This document shows, in pieces, positions 26,978 to 35,549 of a DNA stretch of 41,905 nucleotides (positions within the stretch are counted from its first letter, which is position 1; every line of letters begins with the position of its first letter). The notes beneath the pieces are model-generated. The model was not told the DNA's origin. It worked only from the letters and a program-made list of their open reading frames with translations, and did not search any database. The position numbers and the translations under genes were made by a program. The stretch covers positions 1 through 41,905 of the forward strand of contig JARBUN010000005.1 of the NCBI GenBank assembly GCA_029239635.1, read 5' to 3'. Source of the stretch: Microbacterium sp. (lineage in GTDB: Bacteria; Actinomycetota; Actinomycetes; Actinomycetales; Microbacteriaceae).

Positions 26978-28516
26978 TCAATCGGCGACCCGTCGCCAGA
27001 ACTTGAAGCCGACGATCTCGCCCTCGAGCTGATACGACCCGGTGACGAAGATGTCCAGCTGCGGGAAATGATCCTTCTCAGGCGGGCACCAGTTCGAGAT
27101 GCCGCAGGACGTCGGTGATTCGACGATAAGCGCCGGCGGTCGCGAGACGATGTCGTTGAAGTACTGCTGCGGAAGTCCGCCGTATGCCTGCTCCACGGGA
27201 AGGGAGTAGGTGATGGGCGTCGGCGAGAGTCGGTCCGCTGCGGCGAGGATCCATGTCTCGGCACCGTGGACGAGAACGCGATCGTCCGGCGAGGTCTCAG
27301 CGATCACCCGATCGATGATCTGCTGCTGGTACGACCCCGCCACGAAGGCTCCCGCGTCGGAACGGAACCACAGGCCGTAGGCGGACGCGGCGACCGAGCT
27401 CGACAGCGCGAGAGCGATCACAGCCATGATCGACGCGGCCACCGGGAGGGCGCGTCGGGTCAAAAGTCGTGCCGCCCAGCCCGGCGGTACCGCGGGCACC
27501 AGTGGCGACGCCACCACGACCAGCGCGACGGCGAAACCGGCGATCGCGACGACGAGATAGTGCGGGTACGGACGACCGGACACCATCTGCGAGAGGGCGT
27601 CGATCACCCCCACCCCGAGGAAAGCCACCGCGATCACGCCCGCGCGCGTCGGCGCGGCATCCTGTCGGCAGCGATGAATCGCCCCGGCGACGAGGGCGAG
27701 ACCCAGCACGGCCACCACGGCGCTCGACACCAGGATCTGCGCGAGCGTCGTGAACGCGGCCAAACGCTCGCTCGCGGGGGCCCCGCCTGAATAGAAGAGG
27801 TTGTACCGGAGGTACTGATCGGCCGCAGCGCGCAGCGCATCGCCGCTCCACAGCCACAGGATGAGTGCTCCACCGACCAGTACGACGACGGTCGAGACGA
27901 CGACGACGAAGAGCACGCGGCGGCGGCTCACGATGAAGATGAGCACGGTGAGGGCGAGAAGACCCAGGACGTTGTTCATGCGGGTGAACAGACCGACCGC
28001 CAGGGCCATGCCCACGACCGCCCCGACGAGGGCAGCGAGCCGCGCCGACGGTTCCTTCCCGACGCGCAGAGCCGCCTCGGCCACCACGGAGTAGGCCACG
28101 ACCTGCACGGGGAACAACCACGTCTCAGTGAAGTTACCGCCTTCGAACACGGCGAGATAGCTCACTCCCGTGAGACCGATCGCGAGCACCGCCCACAGAC
28201 CCAGCCGTCGCGACCAGAGCACACCCGCCACGGCGAGCCCGAGGGCGAGGGCGAGCCCCTCGAGAAGCGGCGCGCCCACGATCCCGCCGCCGATCCGCCA
28301 CGCCACGGCTTCGATCGCGGCCAGCAGCGGGCCCTTGTGGTCCCACGAATCGACGTAGGGCATGCCGCCTCGGGCCGTCACCATGCCCGTGTACAGGAAG
28401 ACCCCGGAGTCGCGACCGAGGTTTCCGGAGACGACCATCGGCACCGTCGCGATGATCGACACGAGGACGGCCGTCGCCATCGCGGCGAGCGCGGCCGGGG
28501 CTCGCAGGGCTCTCAT
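26978..28516 (-). CDS. Membrane glycosyltransferase of the GT39/ArnT-like (GT-C) type
   Basis: A 512-residue multi-pass protein with about ten membrane segments. The first outer loop has NLGRDSGVFLYTG (Asp36) and WDHKGPLL (Asp59-His60-Lys61), the acidic pattern of GT-C enzymes that use polyprenyl-phosphate sugars as donors. A soluble C-terminal domain (about 400-512) contains several cysteines near GISNWCPPEKDH. The true start is the ATG at 28516, with GGAGG 7 nt upstream; the much longer open frame runs antisense-like through the VanZ gene. It overlaps VanZ by ATGA and probably uses the lipid-linked sugar made by the GT2 two genes upstream. Confidence 0.85.
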   Translation of the reverse strand: MRALRAPAALAAMATAVLVSIIATVPMVVSGNLGRDSGVFLYTGMVTARGGMPYVDSWDHKGPLLAAIEAVAWRIGGGIVGAPLLEGLALALGLAVAGVLWSRRLGLWAVLAIGLTGVSYLAVFEGGNFTETWLFPVQVVAYSVVAEAALRVGKEPSARLAALVGAVVGMALAVGLFTRMNNVLGLLALTVLIFIVSRRRVLFVVVVSTVVVLVGGALILWLWSGDALRAAADQYLRYNLFYSGGAPASERLAAFTTLAQILVSSAVVAVLGLALVAGAIHRCRQDAAPTRAGVIAVAFLGVGVIDALSQMVSGRPYPHYLVVAIAGFAVALVVVASPLVPAVPPGWAARLLTRRALPVAASIMAVIALALSSSVAASAYGLWFRSDAGAFVAGSYQQQIIDRVIAETSPDDRVLVHGAETWILAAADRLSPTPITYSLPVEQAYGGLPQQYFNDIVSRPPALIVESPTSCGISNWCPPEKDHFPQLDIFVTGSYQLEGEIVGFKFWRRVAD

Positions 28517-28989
28517 CGTCGCGCCTCCTCCAGGGTGATGACGTGTCGATCCCGCCAGCGCGCGAGCACGCGGCGGTCCCGTTCGTGCACGGCGAGGACG
28601 ATGAGCGCGGCGACGGCAACGCCGATCCACCCGCCGAGAGAGTTCGCGACGACGTCGTTGAGGGTTGCGAAACGCGCCGGGAGGAAGAGGAGTTGGGCAC
28701 CCTCCAGGCTGAGCGAGACGAGCGGGACGAGCGGGAGCGCCAGCCAGAGCAGTCGCGTCGGAAACACGAGGGATAGGAAGAAACCGAGCGGGATGAACAT
28801 CAGCACGTTGGCCGTGGCTTCGAACCATCGGTAGCCGTACCAGCCGGGGACGCCGTTCCGGTGCAGCACGGCCAGCAGACGCTGGATCGCACTCTCGTAC
28901 CCCTGGTCGATCGGTGTCGGCCAGAGCGTCGCCATCAGGACGACGGTGAGACAGATACCGAGGCCCGCGGCCGCGATGAGCAGTCGCAC
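28513..28989 (-). CDS. VanZ-like membrane protein
   Basis: A 158-residue protein with four or five membrane segments. It has the VanZ-family features NVLMFIPLGFFLSL and the SLEGAQLLFLPARFATLNDVVANSLGG block, in which an acidic and a polar residue sit within a membrane segment. VanZ itself gives low-level teicoplanin resistance, but most relatives in envelope loci have no assigned function. The GTG start lies 1 nt after the GT2 stop and the stop overlaps the GT39-like start, so it is part of one tight unit. Confidence 0.85.
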   Translation of the reverse strand: MRLLIAAAGLGICLTVVLMATLWPTPIDQGYESAIQRLLAVLHRNGVPGWYGYRWFEATANVLMFIPLGFFLSLVFPTRLLWLALPLVPLVSLSLEGAQLLFLPARFATLNDVVANSLGGWIGVAVAALIVLAVHERDRRVLARWRDRHVITLEEARR

Positions 28990-28990
28990 G

Positions 28991-29782
28991 TCAGCCGCGC
29001 GCGGGGGCGGTTCCGGCGGCGCGCGTGCTGGCCCCCCGGCCCACCGTCACGATGTCGACGCGCCAGAGCTCGAGAAGCGCTCGTGCCGCGAAGCGGACGA
29101 GCCGTCGGGGAGGAAACACCTGACGTGAGCGCCCCTCCCCCCACATCGTGCCCTGCGCCGCCACCGCACGGCGCGGGATGCTCTCCACGGCGACGTAACG
29201 CATCCGCAGTCCGGTGCGCGCCTCCGCGATGGAGAAGTGCACGTGCGGGACGAGGGCGTCGGCGGGAACCCCGTCCACGAGAGTGGCGAGCGTCTGCGGA
29301 CGGTAGGCACGCAACGGGGTGTTCACGTCGGGGACCGATCGTCCGCACAGAGCGAGCACGGCGAGACGGACGAGGCCGCTCAGCCCGCGGCGGAACCAGG
29401 GGTCGGTGCGCCCTCGACGGACGCCGTGGACGACATCGGCGTCCGCGTCATCGAGCGCAAGAGCGACCCGCGCGATGTCGTCGCCGTAGAACTGCCCGTC
29501 GCCGTCCACGTGCACGATGACGTCGGCCCCCTCGCGCAGCCCCTCCGCGTACGCGGCGAGCGCAGTGGGCCCGTGCCCACGGTTCCGCGGCGCTCGGACC
29601 ACCTCGGCGAGGCCGTCGACTGCCGCAGACGTCTGATCGGTGGATGCGTCATCGAGTACCACGATCGACACCGGGGTGTCGACGGCGGCGAAGGAGGCGC
29701 GGATCTCGGCGAGGAACGAGGGAAGCGCTTCGGCCTCGTTATAGGCCGGAATCACGACGACGATCCGGTCTCTCTCCCGCAC
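28991..29782 (-). CDS. Glycosyltransferase family 2 (polyprenyl-phosphate sugar synthase-like)
   Basis: A GT-A glycosyltransferase of 263 residues with the family 2 start VVVIPAYNEAEALPSFL, the acidic VVLDDASTDQT block and the metal-binding D-x-D in HVDGDGQ (Asp93, Asp95). The size, the lack of membrane segments and the nearby GtrA and GT-C genes fit an enzyme charging polyprenyl phosphate with a sugar, like dolichyl-phosphate mannose synthase. I choose the GTG at 29782 with GGAGAA upstream. A longer frame to 29899 would overlap the divergent gtrA gene by 55 nt. Confidence 0.87.
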   Translation of the reverse strand: MRERDRIVVVIPAYNEAEALPSFLAEIRASFAAVDTPVSIVVLDDASTDQTSAAVDGLAEVVRAPRNRGHGPTALAAYAEGLREGADVIVHVDGDGQFYGDDIARVALALDDADADVVHGVRRGRTDPWFRRGLSGLVRLAVLALCGRSVPDVNTPLRAYRPQTLATLVDGVPADALVPHVHFSIAEARTGLRMRYVAVESIPRRAVAAQGTMWGEGRSRQVFPPRRLVRFAARALLELWRVDIVTVGRGASTRAAGTAPARG

Positions 29783-29844
29783 CCTGGATTCTCCGCTCTC
29801 TCCCGAGCGCAATTCGCCCGGTGCATCCCCCGAACATGTAGCGT

Positions 29845-30327
29845 ATGACACTCGTGGGGCGCAGCCGGAATCTTCGTCGTGCCGGCGCACTGTCGGCACG
29901 GTTCCTCGTCGTGGGTGCGATCAGCACCGCTATCGAGGTGGCGGCGTTCAACCTGCTGCTTCTTGCGGGAGTCGGGCCTGTCGCCGCGAAGGTCATCGCG
30001 TCACTCATCGCCCTGGTGAACGCCTATGTCGGAAACCGCCAGTGGGCGTTCCGCTCGCGATCCCGCGCCGGTGCCGGTCGTCAGATGGTGCGCTTCCTCC
30101 TCGTCAACGCGGCGTGTACGGCCATCGGCGCCGGCTCCGTCTGGCTCGGCGTCCAGGGCCTGAACGCGTTGTTCGGCGACGCGGGCCCTGTGGGCCTCAA
30201 TCTCGTCAATCTCGCGTCGATCGCCGCCGTCACCGTGATCCGGTTCTTCCTCTATCACTACGTCGTCTTCCCGCGGGACGCGACGATTCCGGGGCCCAGT
30301 GAGGGGTCGGGTAGGCTCGCCCCGTGA
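29845..30327 (+). CDS. GtrA-like membrane protein
   Basis: A 160-residue GtrA-family protein with four membrane segments, including FLVVGAISTAIEVAAFNLLL near the start and NAYVGNRQWAF (59-69), typical of the family. GtrA proteins are thought to flip polyprenyl-phosphate sugars to the outer face, where a GT-C enzyme uses them. Here it diverges from the GT2 and GT39-like genes it would serve. No ribosome-binding site precedes the ATG at 29845. TAGCGT lies directly before it, so a leaderless start at the in-frame GTG 29854 is possible. Confidence 0.88.
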   Translation: MTLVGRSRNLRRAGALSARFLVVGAISTAIEVAAFNLLLLAGVGPVAAKVIASLIALVNAYVGNRQWAFRSRSRAGAGRQMVRFLLVNAACTAIGAGSVWLGVQGLNALFGDAGPVGLNLVNLASIAAVTVIRFFLYHYVVFPRDATIPGPSEGSGRLAP

Positions 30328-30605
30328 AAACGGCCCCCCGCGTCCTCGGCATCCTGTCCCTGCTCGCGGCCCTCGGAGCGGTCGGTGTGCAGGTGCTGGT
30401 GGTCGGTCTGCTGTGGGCCGCATTCATGCAGCCGCTGCCCCTGACGAGCACCCTGACGCTCGGCACGGGCGGTGCTGTGCTCGGTTTCGCGCTCGCCGTC
30501 GTCGGGGCCATCGTGCGGCGCGGCGTCGGACCTCTGCTGGCGATCGCCGGGCTGATGAACCTCGGGCTCCTGGCCGGATACGCCTACCTCTTCGGCGTCC
30601 TCTGA
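30324..30605 (+). CDS. Small three-segment membrane protein, unknown function
   Basis: A 93-residue hydrophobic protein with three predicted membrane segments (about 7-33, 43-64 and 70-91) and short polar links. I recognise no family. The GTG start overlaps the gtrA stop (GTGA), so the two are coupled and it may assist GtrA. Coding is supported by this coupling and by regular G/C-ending codons. Confidence 0.7.
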   Translation: MKTAPRVLGILSLLAALGAVGVQVLVVGLLWAAFMQPLPLTSTLTLGTGGAVLGFALAVVGAIVRRGVGPLLAIAGLMNLGLLAGYAYLFGVL

Positions 30606-30606
30606 C

Positions 30607-30629
30607 CGTCACGCCGACGGGCGTTGACG
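30607..30629. terminator. Candidate terminator hairpin between convergent genes
   Basis: Two 4-bp GC stems (30607-30610 with 30626-30629, and 30612-30615 with 30620-30623), separated by a small internal bulge, close on a 4-nt loop. The hairpin lies in the 40-nt space between the small membrane protein and the converging second DUF4012 gene. Stability is moderate and there is no T-run. Confidence 0.35.
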
Positions 30630-30645
30630 CGACGGCAGGGTCGGC

Positions 30646-32412
30646 TCAGCCGCAGGACACCTCGGTGATGTGCGAGGGCACCGGGTTGACCATCGGGGTG
30701 TGCACCAGCGACACGTCGTCGCTGTTGTCGGGCGACCCCTCGAACGTCACGCTCAGCGAGTGGGTCGTCTGCGGGTCGTTCGTCGAGAACAGGCGAGCGA
30801 CCGGACGACCGAGGTGCTCCCCCGTGGTCACCGGCACGTCGACGCCGTCGAAGCTCGCCTTGACGAACGTCGCGCCGCTCGGCCCGTAGAACTGCATGTC
30901 GGTTCCGATCGTGCCCTTGGGGAAATGCTTGCCCCCGTCGACGTACCGCACGAGACCATCCGAGGTGGCACGGTCGAGCGCGTTGGTGAACGTCACCGTC
31001 GTCGTGTAGGTGGGAACGGCCGAGCAGCGGTTCACCGAGACATCGGCCGACATCCAGGTGTAGTAGCTCAGCTTCGCCTCGGTGAGGTCGTTGATGAAGA
31101 CCCCCAGCGTCGTCTGCTGGTCGCCGTCGGTCGAGGGCAGGTGGCCGAGAAGTCGCGAATCAGCGAAGGCGGCGCGCGTGGTGTCGTCGAAGGAGTAGAA
31201 GTACACGCGGTGCTCATCGACGGCGCGCACCAGCGCGGTCGCGAACGAGACCGGGGCGAAGTCGCCGGACGACACCGCGTCGAAGACCTCGACGGCGGCC
31301 GACGCGAAGAACGCGTCCTGGTCGGCGTTGTCGGGGTAGCGGGCGTACACGTCGCTGAGCAGAATTTTCACGGCATCGGAGGACGTCAGCTGGTCGCCCG
31401 TGGCGAGGGTGATCGGGCCGGTCGCGTCGAGGAGGTAGGACAGCGTCACGGGATCGATCGACATGACGCCGTCGACGGGCGTGCCGAACGACTCCGCCCA
31501 GTAGGCACGGGCGAAGTCCGCCGACATCGCGAAGTCGGGGGTCGACGTGATGTCCTGCGAGTAGCGACCGATCTTGTCGTCGTAGAGCTTCACCACCTCG
31601 GGGTCGAGCGGCAGGATCGACTCCTTGCGCGTGTTCTTGAAGTCACGACTGGTGGCCTGCTGGGCGATCTCCATCTTGCCGTTCTCGACCTTGAGGAGGA
31701 CTACGGATGCCGGGATGCCCCCGGCGCCTCGCGCTTCGGCGTTGTTCTGCACGAGGAGGAGGTAGTTCTTGGTCCCCTCCGCGCCCATCAGGGAGGGGAG
31801 GACGGGCATCAGCTCGACCGCACGGGACAGCGCGGGCTGGAGCCCTCGGACCACGCCGGTCAGCTGACCGAGGGGTCCCTGCAGCACGCCCGGTGTGTCG
31901 GCGACGTCGACGTCGCGGACGGCTCCTGCGGCACGATCCGCAGCGGAAGAGGCCTCCGACAGCGGACCGGAGAGCTGCTGGATCGCCGCCACGTCGAACG
32001 CGCCGTCCTTGGGGCGCAGGAGAGCGGGATCCACGTTCGCGAGCGCGGGGAGCGCGCCCTGCGCCAGCTCGTCCACGGCGACGGTCGACTCCCGCACCGC
32101 GTGCAGGGTCGGACCGACGAAGGGTGCCTGCTCCGCGAGCTGCCACATCCACGTGTCGGCCGCACCGCGGGCGCGAGACGCGTGCCCCTGGAGCTCGGTG
32201 ATGGAGGATGCCAACGCTGTGCGGTCGTCGCTCCCGAATTGGCTCTGCATTTTCGACACGAGCGGCACCGCCGCGCGCAGTTCCTTCTGAGCGACGAACC
32301 CGCCGACGGCGACAGACGCAGCGAGCGCGATGAGCACCGCCGTCAGTGCTCCGAGGGCGAGCCAGGCGATCACCGCGGGGCGGAGTCGACGGGGCGTAGC
32401 AGTTCGCGACAT
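30646..32412 (-). CDS. DUF4012 domain membrane protein, copy 2
   Basis: A 588-residue paralogue of the protein at 2423-4318, with one N-terminal membrane segment (about 12-36) and a large outer domain. Conserved blocks match in order: LLVQNNAEARGAGG, SQDITSTPDFAMS, VMSIDPVTLSYLLDATGPI, KILLSDVYARYP and a C-terminal Cys. Unlike copy 1 it has no coiled-coil partner gene upstream. I take the ATG at 32412, preceded by GGAATGAG, over a TTG at 32460 that would run into the upstream divergent promoter region. Function is unknown. Confidence 0.88.
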   Translation of the reverse strand: MSRTATPRRLRPAVIAWLALGALTAVLIALAASVAVGGFVAQKELRAAVPLVSKMQSQFGSDDRTALASSITELQGHASRARGAADTWMWQLAEQAPFVGPTLHAVRESTVAVDELAQGALPALANVDPALLRPKDGAFDVAAIQQLSGPLSEASSAADRAAGAVRDVDVADTPGVLQGPLGQLTGVVRGLQPALSRAVELMPVLPSLMGAEGTKNYLLLVQNNAEARGAGGIPASVVLLKVENGKMEIAQQATSRDFKNTRKESILPLDPEVVKLYDDKIGRYSQDITSTPDFAMSADFARAYWAESFGTPVDGVMSIDPVTLSYLLDATGPITLATGDQLTSSDAVKILLSDVYARYPDNADQDAFFASAAVEVFDAVSSGDFAPVSFATALVRAVDEHRVYFYSFDDTTRAAFADSRLLGHLPSTDGDQQTTLGVFINDLTEAKLSYYTWMSADVSVNRCSAVPTYTTTVTFTNALDRATSDGLVRYVDGGKHFPKGTIGTDMQFYGPSGATFVKASFDGVDVPVTTGEHLGRPVARLFSTNDPQTTHSLSVTFEGSPDNSDDVSLVHTPMVNPVPSHITEVSCG

Positions 32413-32580
32413 CTCATTCCGTTCACGCCGCGAGTTGGCACCCGGCGTAGCGCGCGACAAAGTCCAGCCGCGCAGATGGGTATGCTACCTGAGTCGGGTG
32501 CAACGTCTGCTGGGCACATTCTGGTGCGCGGACCCCGTTCTGCGCTCGACCTTCCTGCCCCCCGACAGACGAGGAGACGC

Positions 32581-33744
32581 GTGGGATCTCGACGTATGCC
32601 CTCCGTCGCCATCATCGGGACCCGCGGCTACCCGAGCTACTACGGCGGTTTCGAGACCGCTGTTCGGCGACTCGCCCCCTACCTGGTCGACCACGGGTGG
32701 GACGTCACCGTCTACGGGCGTCCGGACGCGACAGATCCGGCCGATCCCGAGCGCGACAGTCGTGTGCGGACGCGGGTGACCAAGGGCATCGACTCCCGCA
32801 CGCTCAGCACCCTGTCGTACGGACTGACATCGACGATGGATGCCGCGCGCCGGCGCCCGGACGTCGCTCTGATCATGAACGTCGCCAACGGTTTCTGGCT
32901 GCCGCTGCTGAAGGCCCGCGGCATCCCCACCGTCGTCAATGTGGACGGCCTGGAGTGGGAGCGCGAGAAGTGGAGCGCCCTGGGTAAGGCCGTCTTCCGC
33001 GCGGGAGCCCGGGTGACGGGACGTCTCTCGACCGAGCGGATCGTCGACGCCCGCACGATCGGGGCGGCGTGGCAGACCCGCTTCGGCGTGAACGGCACGT
33101 TCATCCCTTACGGTGCCGACGTTCCGCCGCCGCTGCCGATCGAGCCGGGTCTCACCCACCGCGGCTACGCCCTGGCGGTCGCGCGATTCGTCCCCGAGAA
33201 CACGGTGGGCCCGTTCTTCGACGCGGCGGAGCGTCTGGCCGCCGACCACGACGTGATCGTCGTCGGCTCCTCGGGATACGGCGGTGAGCTGGACGAGCGC
33301 GCTCGTGCGCTGTCGCAGCGACTCCCCCGCTTCCACTGGCTCGGACACGTGCACGACGACCATCGGCTGCACAGCCTCTGGCAGCACGCGGGAGCGTACT
33401 TCCACGGTCACAGCGTGGGAGGGACGAACCCCGCTCTCGTCCAAGCGATGGCGTGCGGGTCCCCCATCGTCGCACGAGACACCGCCCACAGCCGCGAGGT
33501 GCTCGGCACCGACGCCGGTGAGTTCACCGGGCCCCAGCCCGTGGCCATCGAGAACGCCTTACGGGCACTTCTCTCCGACCCGGCTCGCCAGGAGCAGCTC
33601 AGCGCTGCCGCCGTGCGACGGGCTCGCGACGCCTACTCGTGGGAGAGCGTCAATGCCTCGTACGAGACGCTGCTGCGCGCCCAGTTGCCGGACGCGACTA
33701 CCCTGACGACGACCGCAGAATCACAAAGCGACCGGGAACGCTGA
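32581..33744 (+). CDS. Glycosyltransferase with N-terminal DUF1972 domain (rhamnosyltransferase-like)
   Basis: A 387-residue GT-B glycosyltransferase. The first 180 residues are the DUF1972 domain (PF09314), starting IIGTRGYPSYYGGFETAVRR, found in putative rhamnosyltransferases. The C-terminal GT4-like part has VARFVPENTVGPF, HWLGHVHDD and a donor loop in VGGTNPALVQAMACGSP. Of the possible starts, the GTG at 32581 has GAGGAG 4 nt upstream; an ATG at 32596 is an alternative. It opens the second plus-strand polysaccharide operon. A TATGCT box at 32481-32486 may belong to its promoter. Confidence 0.9.
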   Translation: MGSRRMPSVAIIGTRGYPSYYGGFETAVRRLAPYLVDHGWDVTVYGRPDATDPADPERDSRVRTRVTKGIDSRTLSTLSYGLTSTMDAARRRPDVALIMNVANGFWLPLLKARGIPTVVNVDGLEWEREKWSALGKAVFRAGARVTGRLSTERIVDARTIGAAWQTRFGVNGTFIPYGADVPPPLPIEPGLTHRGYALAVARFVPENTVGPFFDAAERLAADHDVIVVGSSGYGGELDERARALSQRLPRFHWLGHVHDDHRLHSLWQHAGAYFHGHSVGGTNPALVQAMACGSPIVARDTAHSREVLGTDAGEFTGPQPVAIENALRALLSDPARQEQLSAAAVRRARDAYSWESVNASYETLLRAQLPDATTLTTTAESQSDRER

Positions 33745-33750
33745 GACGAC

Positions 33751-34452
33751 ATGGGCATCGCCGCGAAGATCATCCACGAACAGCGCGAGCGTCTGCGCGA
33801 AGCCGGGAGCGACCGCTGGCGGATCGTGAGTGCCCAACTCGCGGCGAAGGTCGGCCCGATGGCCGTGCGCGGCGCGCTCCTCGCCCCGCGCCTCGGTTCG
33901 TCGAGGGGAATCCCGCTCATCGGCCGCGGTGTGCGCGTGCGCAACCCGCACCTGGTTCGCGCGGGGGCCGACCTGTTGGTCGAGGACTTCGCCGAGATCC
34001 AGGGGCTGAGCCGGGACGGCATCCGCTTCGGTGACGGGGTGTCCATCGGAACGGGGACCCTGATCCGTCCCAGCAGCTACTACTCCCGGGCGATCGGCGT
34101 CGGACTCACGATGGGCGACGGCAGCAGCCTTTCGCCCGGATGCTACATCGGCTGCTCCGGCGGAGTGACCATCGGGGACGAGACCATGCTCGGCCCCGGC
34201 GTGCGGGTGTTCGCCGAGGACCACGTCATGAGCGATCCCACCGCGGGCGTGAAAGAGCAGGGCGTAGAGTGGTCGCCGATCACGATCGGAGCGGGGTGCT
34301 GGGTTGCCAGCGGGGTGACCATCACCTCGGGAGTGACGATCGGCGACGGCGCGGTCATCGCCGCGGGAGCCGTCGTGACCCGCGATGTCCCCGCCGGTGC
34401 GGTGTACGCGGGTATTCCGGCGCGCCCCATCGGCACGCGGAGCACCCCGTGA
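33751..34452 (+). CDS. Left-handed beta-helix acyltransferase (hexapeptide, maltose/serine O-acetyltransferase type)
   Basis: Cytoplasmic O-acetyltransferase of 233 residues. From about residue 60 on, isoleucine/valine-led hexapeptide turns (VTIGDETMLGPGVRVFAEDH, then ITIGAGCWVASGVTITSG and onward) form the beta helix. The histidine in FAEDHVMSD is the expected catalytic base, and the end VYAGIPARPIG is typical. It would acetylate a sugar of the repeat unit before export, separately from the membrane acyltransferase at 13446. It is followed by a GTGA-coupled glycosyltransferase. Confidence 0.9.
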   Translation: MGIAAKIIHEQRERLREAGSDRWRIVSAQLAAKVGPMAVRGALLAPRLGSSRGIPLIGRGVRVRNPHLVRAGADLLVEDFAEIQGLSRDGIRFGDGVSIGTGTLIRPSSYYSRAIGVGLTMGDGSSLSPGCYIGCSGGVTIGDETMLGPGVRVFAEDHVMSDPTAGVKEQGVEWSPITIGAGCWVASGVTITSGVTIGDGAVIAAGAVVTRDVPAGAVYAGIPARPIGTRSTP

Positions 34453-35549
34453 CGAGACGACGTCGCCGCGGCATCGTCATCCATCCCTCAGACGAGATGT
34501 ACGGGGCCGATCGCGTGCTGCTCGAGGTCGTGCGCACCGCTCCTGATGACCTCGATCTCGAGGTCTGGCTCCCCACGGACATCGACTACCCCGAGCGCCA
34601 ACTCTCACGCGCGCTCGCTGAGCGCGGCATCCGGGTCCGTCGTCTCGCGCTGCCGATCATGCGACGGGCATACCTCACTCCTCGGAGGCTCCCGGGTCTC
34701 GCCCTGCGCACGCTGGTCACGGCGGGCAGGATCATCGCGGCGCGCCCCGCCCTGGTGTACCTCAACACGGCCGCCGCCGCCCTCGCGGCCCCGGCATCCC
34801 GCCTGTCCGGTGCGCGCGTCGTCCTGCACCTGCACGAGCACATCGACGCGCGCTCTCGCGCCGTCGTGCCGTTCCTGCGGTTCGCCCACCGCATCATCGC
34901 GGTCAGCGCCGCCGTGGCGGAAGCGTTGCCGACGACGTTCCGCGGACGCACGCGCGTGGTGCACAACGGCTTCGAGGTCGCGGCCCCTGTCTTGCTCCCC
35001 CCGTTCGACGACGGCATCCGTCTGGTGATCGCCAGTCGCTGGAACGCCTGGAAGGGGCACCGTGTGCTGCTGGAGGCCTGGGACCGGACTCGGCGCGATG
35101 ACCTGCATCTGACGATCCTCGGCGACGCTCCCCTCAGCGGTGAGGCCGTGGACGTGCGCGAGATCGTCGCACGCTCCACTCGTCGCGAACAGCTCGACGT
35201 CATCGGGCGCACCGACGACGTGCGCGGGCATGTGGATCGCGCCCACGTCGTCGTCGTGCCCAGCATCCTGCCCGACCCGTTGCCCACGATCGCGATCGAG
35301 GCCCTCGGTGCCGGCCGCGCGGTCCTCGCGAGTGACGACGGCGGCCTTCCCGAGATCGTCGGCGACCAGCGCTTCCTGGTGGATGCCGGAGACGTCGATC
35401 AGTGGACCGCCGCGCTCGAGAGCCTGGACCCGGAGACGATCCGGGAGGCCGCGGATGCCGCGCGTCCCCGCTTCGAGCGCCTCTTCGCGCGAATCGCCTT
35501 CGACCGACTCATCCACGACGAGCTCTGGTCGGAGGTGCCGGTACGGTGA
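34449..35549 (+). CDS. Glycosyltransferase family 4
   Basis: GT-B glycosyltransferase of 366 residues starting with GTG inside a GTGA overlap. The N-terminal domain has IHPSDEMYGADRVLLEVV (glycine loop) and LHLHEHID. The C-terminal domain has SRWNAWKGHRVLLEAW and a donor-site loop PDPLPTIAIEALGAGRAV, in which the first acidic residue of E-x7-E is aspartate. The frame is open further upstream, but that part is a shadow of the acetyltransferase gene. It ends in a GTGA overlap with the polymerase. Confidence 0.89.
   Translation: MTRRRRRGIVIHPSDEMYGADRVLLEVVRTAPDDLDLEVWLPTDIDYPERQLSRALAERGIRVRRLALPIMRRAYLTPRRLPGLALRTLVTAGRIIAARPALVYLNTAAAALAAPASRLSGARVVLHLHEHIDARSRAVVPFLRFAHRIIAVSAAVAEALPTTFRGRTRVVHNGFEVAAPVLLPPFDDGIRLVIASRWNAWKGHRVLLEAWDRTRRDDLHLTILGDAPLSGEAVDVREIVARSTRREQLDVIGRTDDVRGHVDRAHVVVVPSILPDPLPTIAIEALGAGRAVLASDDGGLPEIVGDQRFLVDAGDVDQWTAALESLDPETIREAADAARPRFERLFARIAFDRLIHDELWSEVPVR

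Noticed and set aside
30670..32580. Long plus-strand open frame ahead of the DUF1972 glycosyltransferase
   Set aside because: It is the antisense shadow of the second DUF4012 gene. The real glycosyltransferase start is at 32581 with its own ribosome-binding site.
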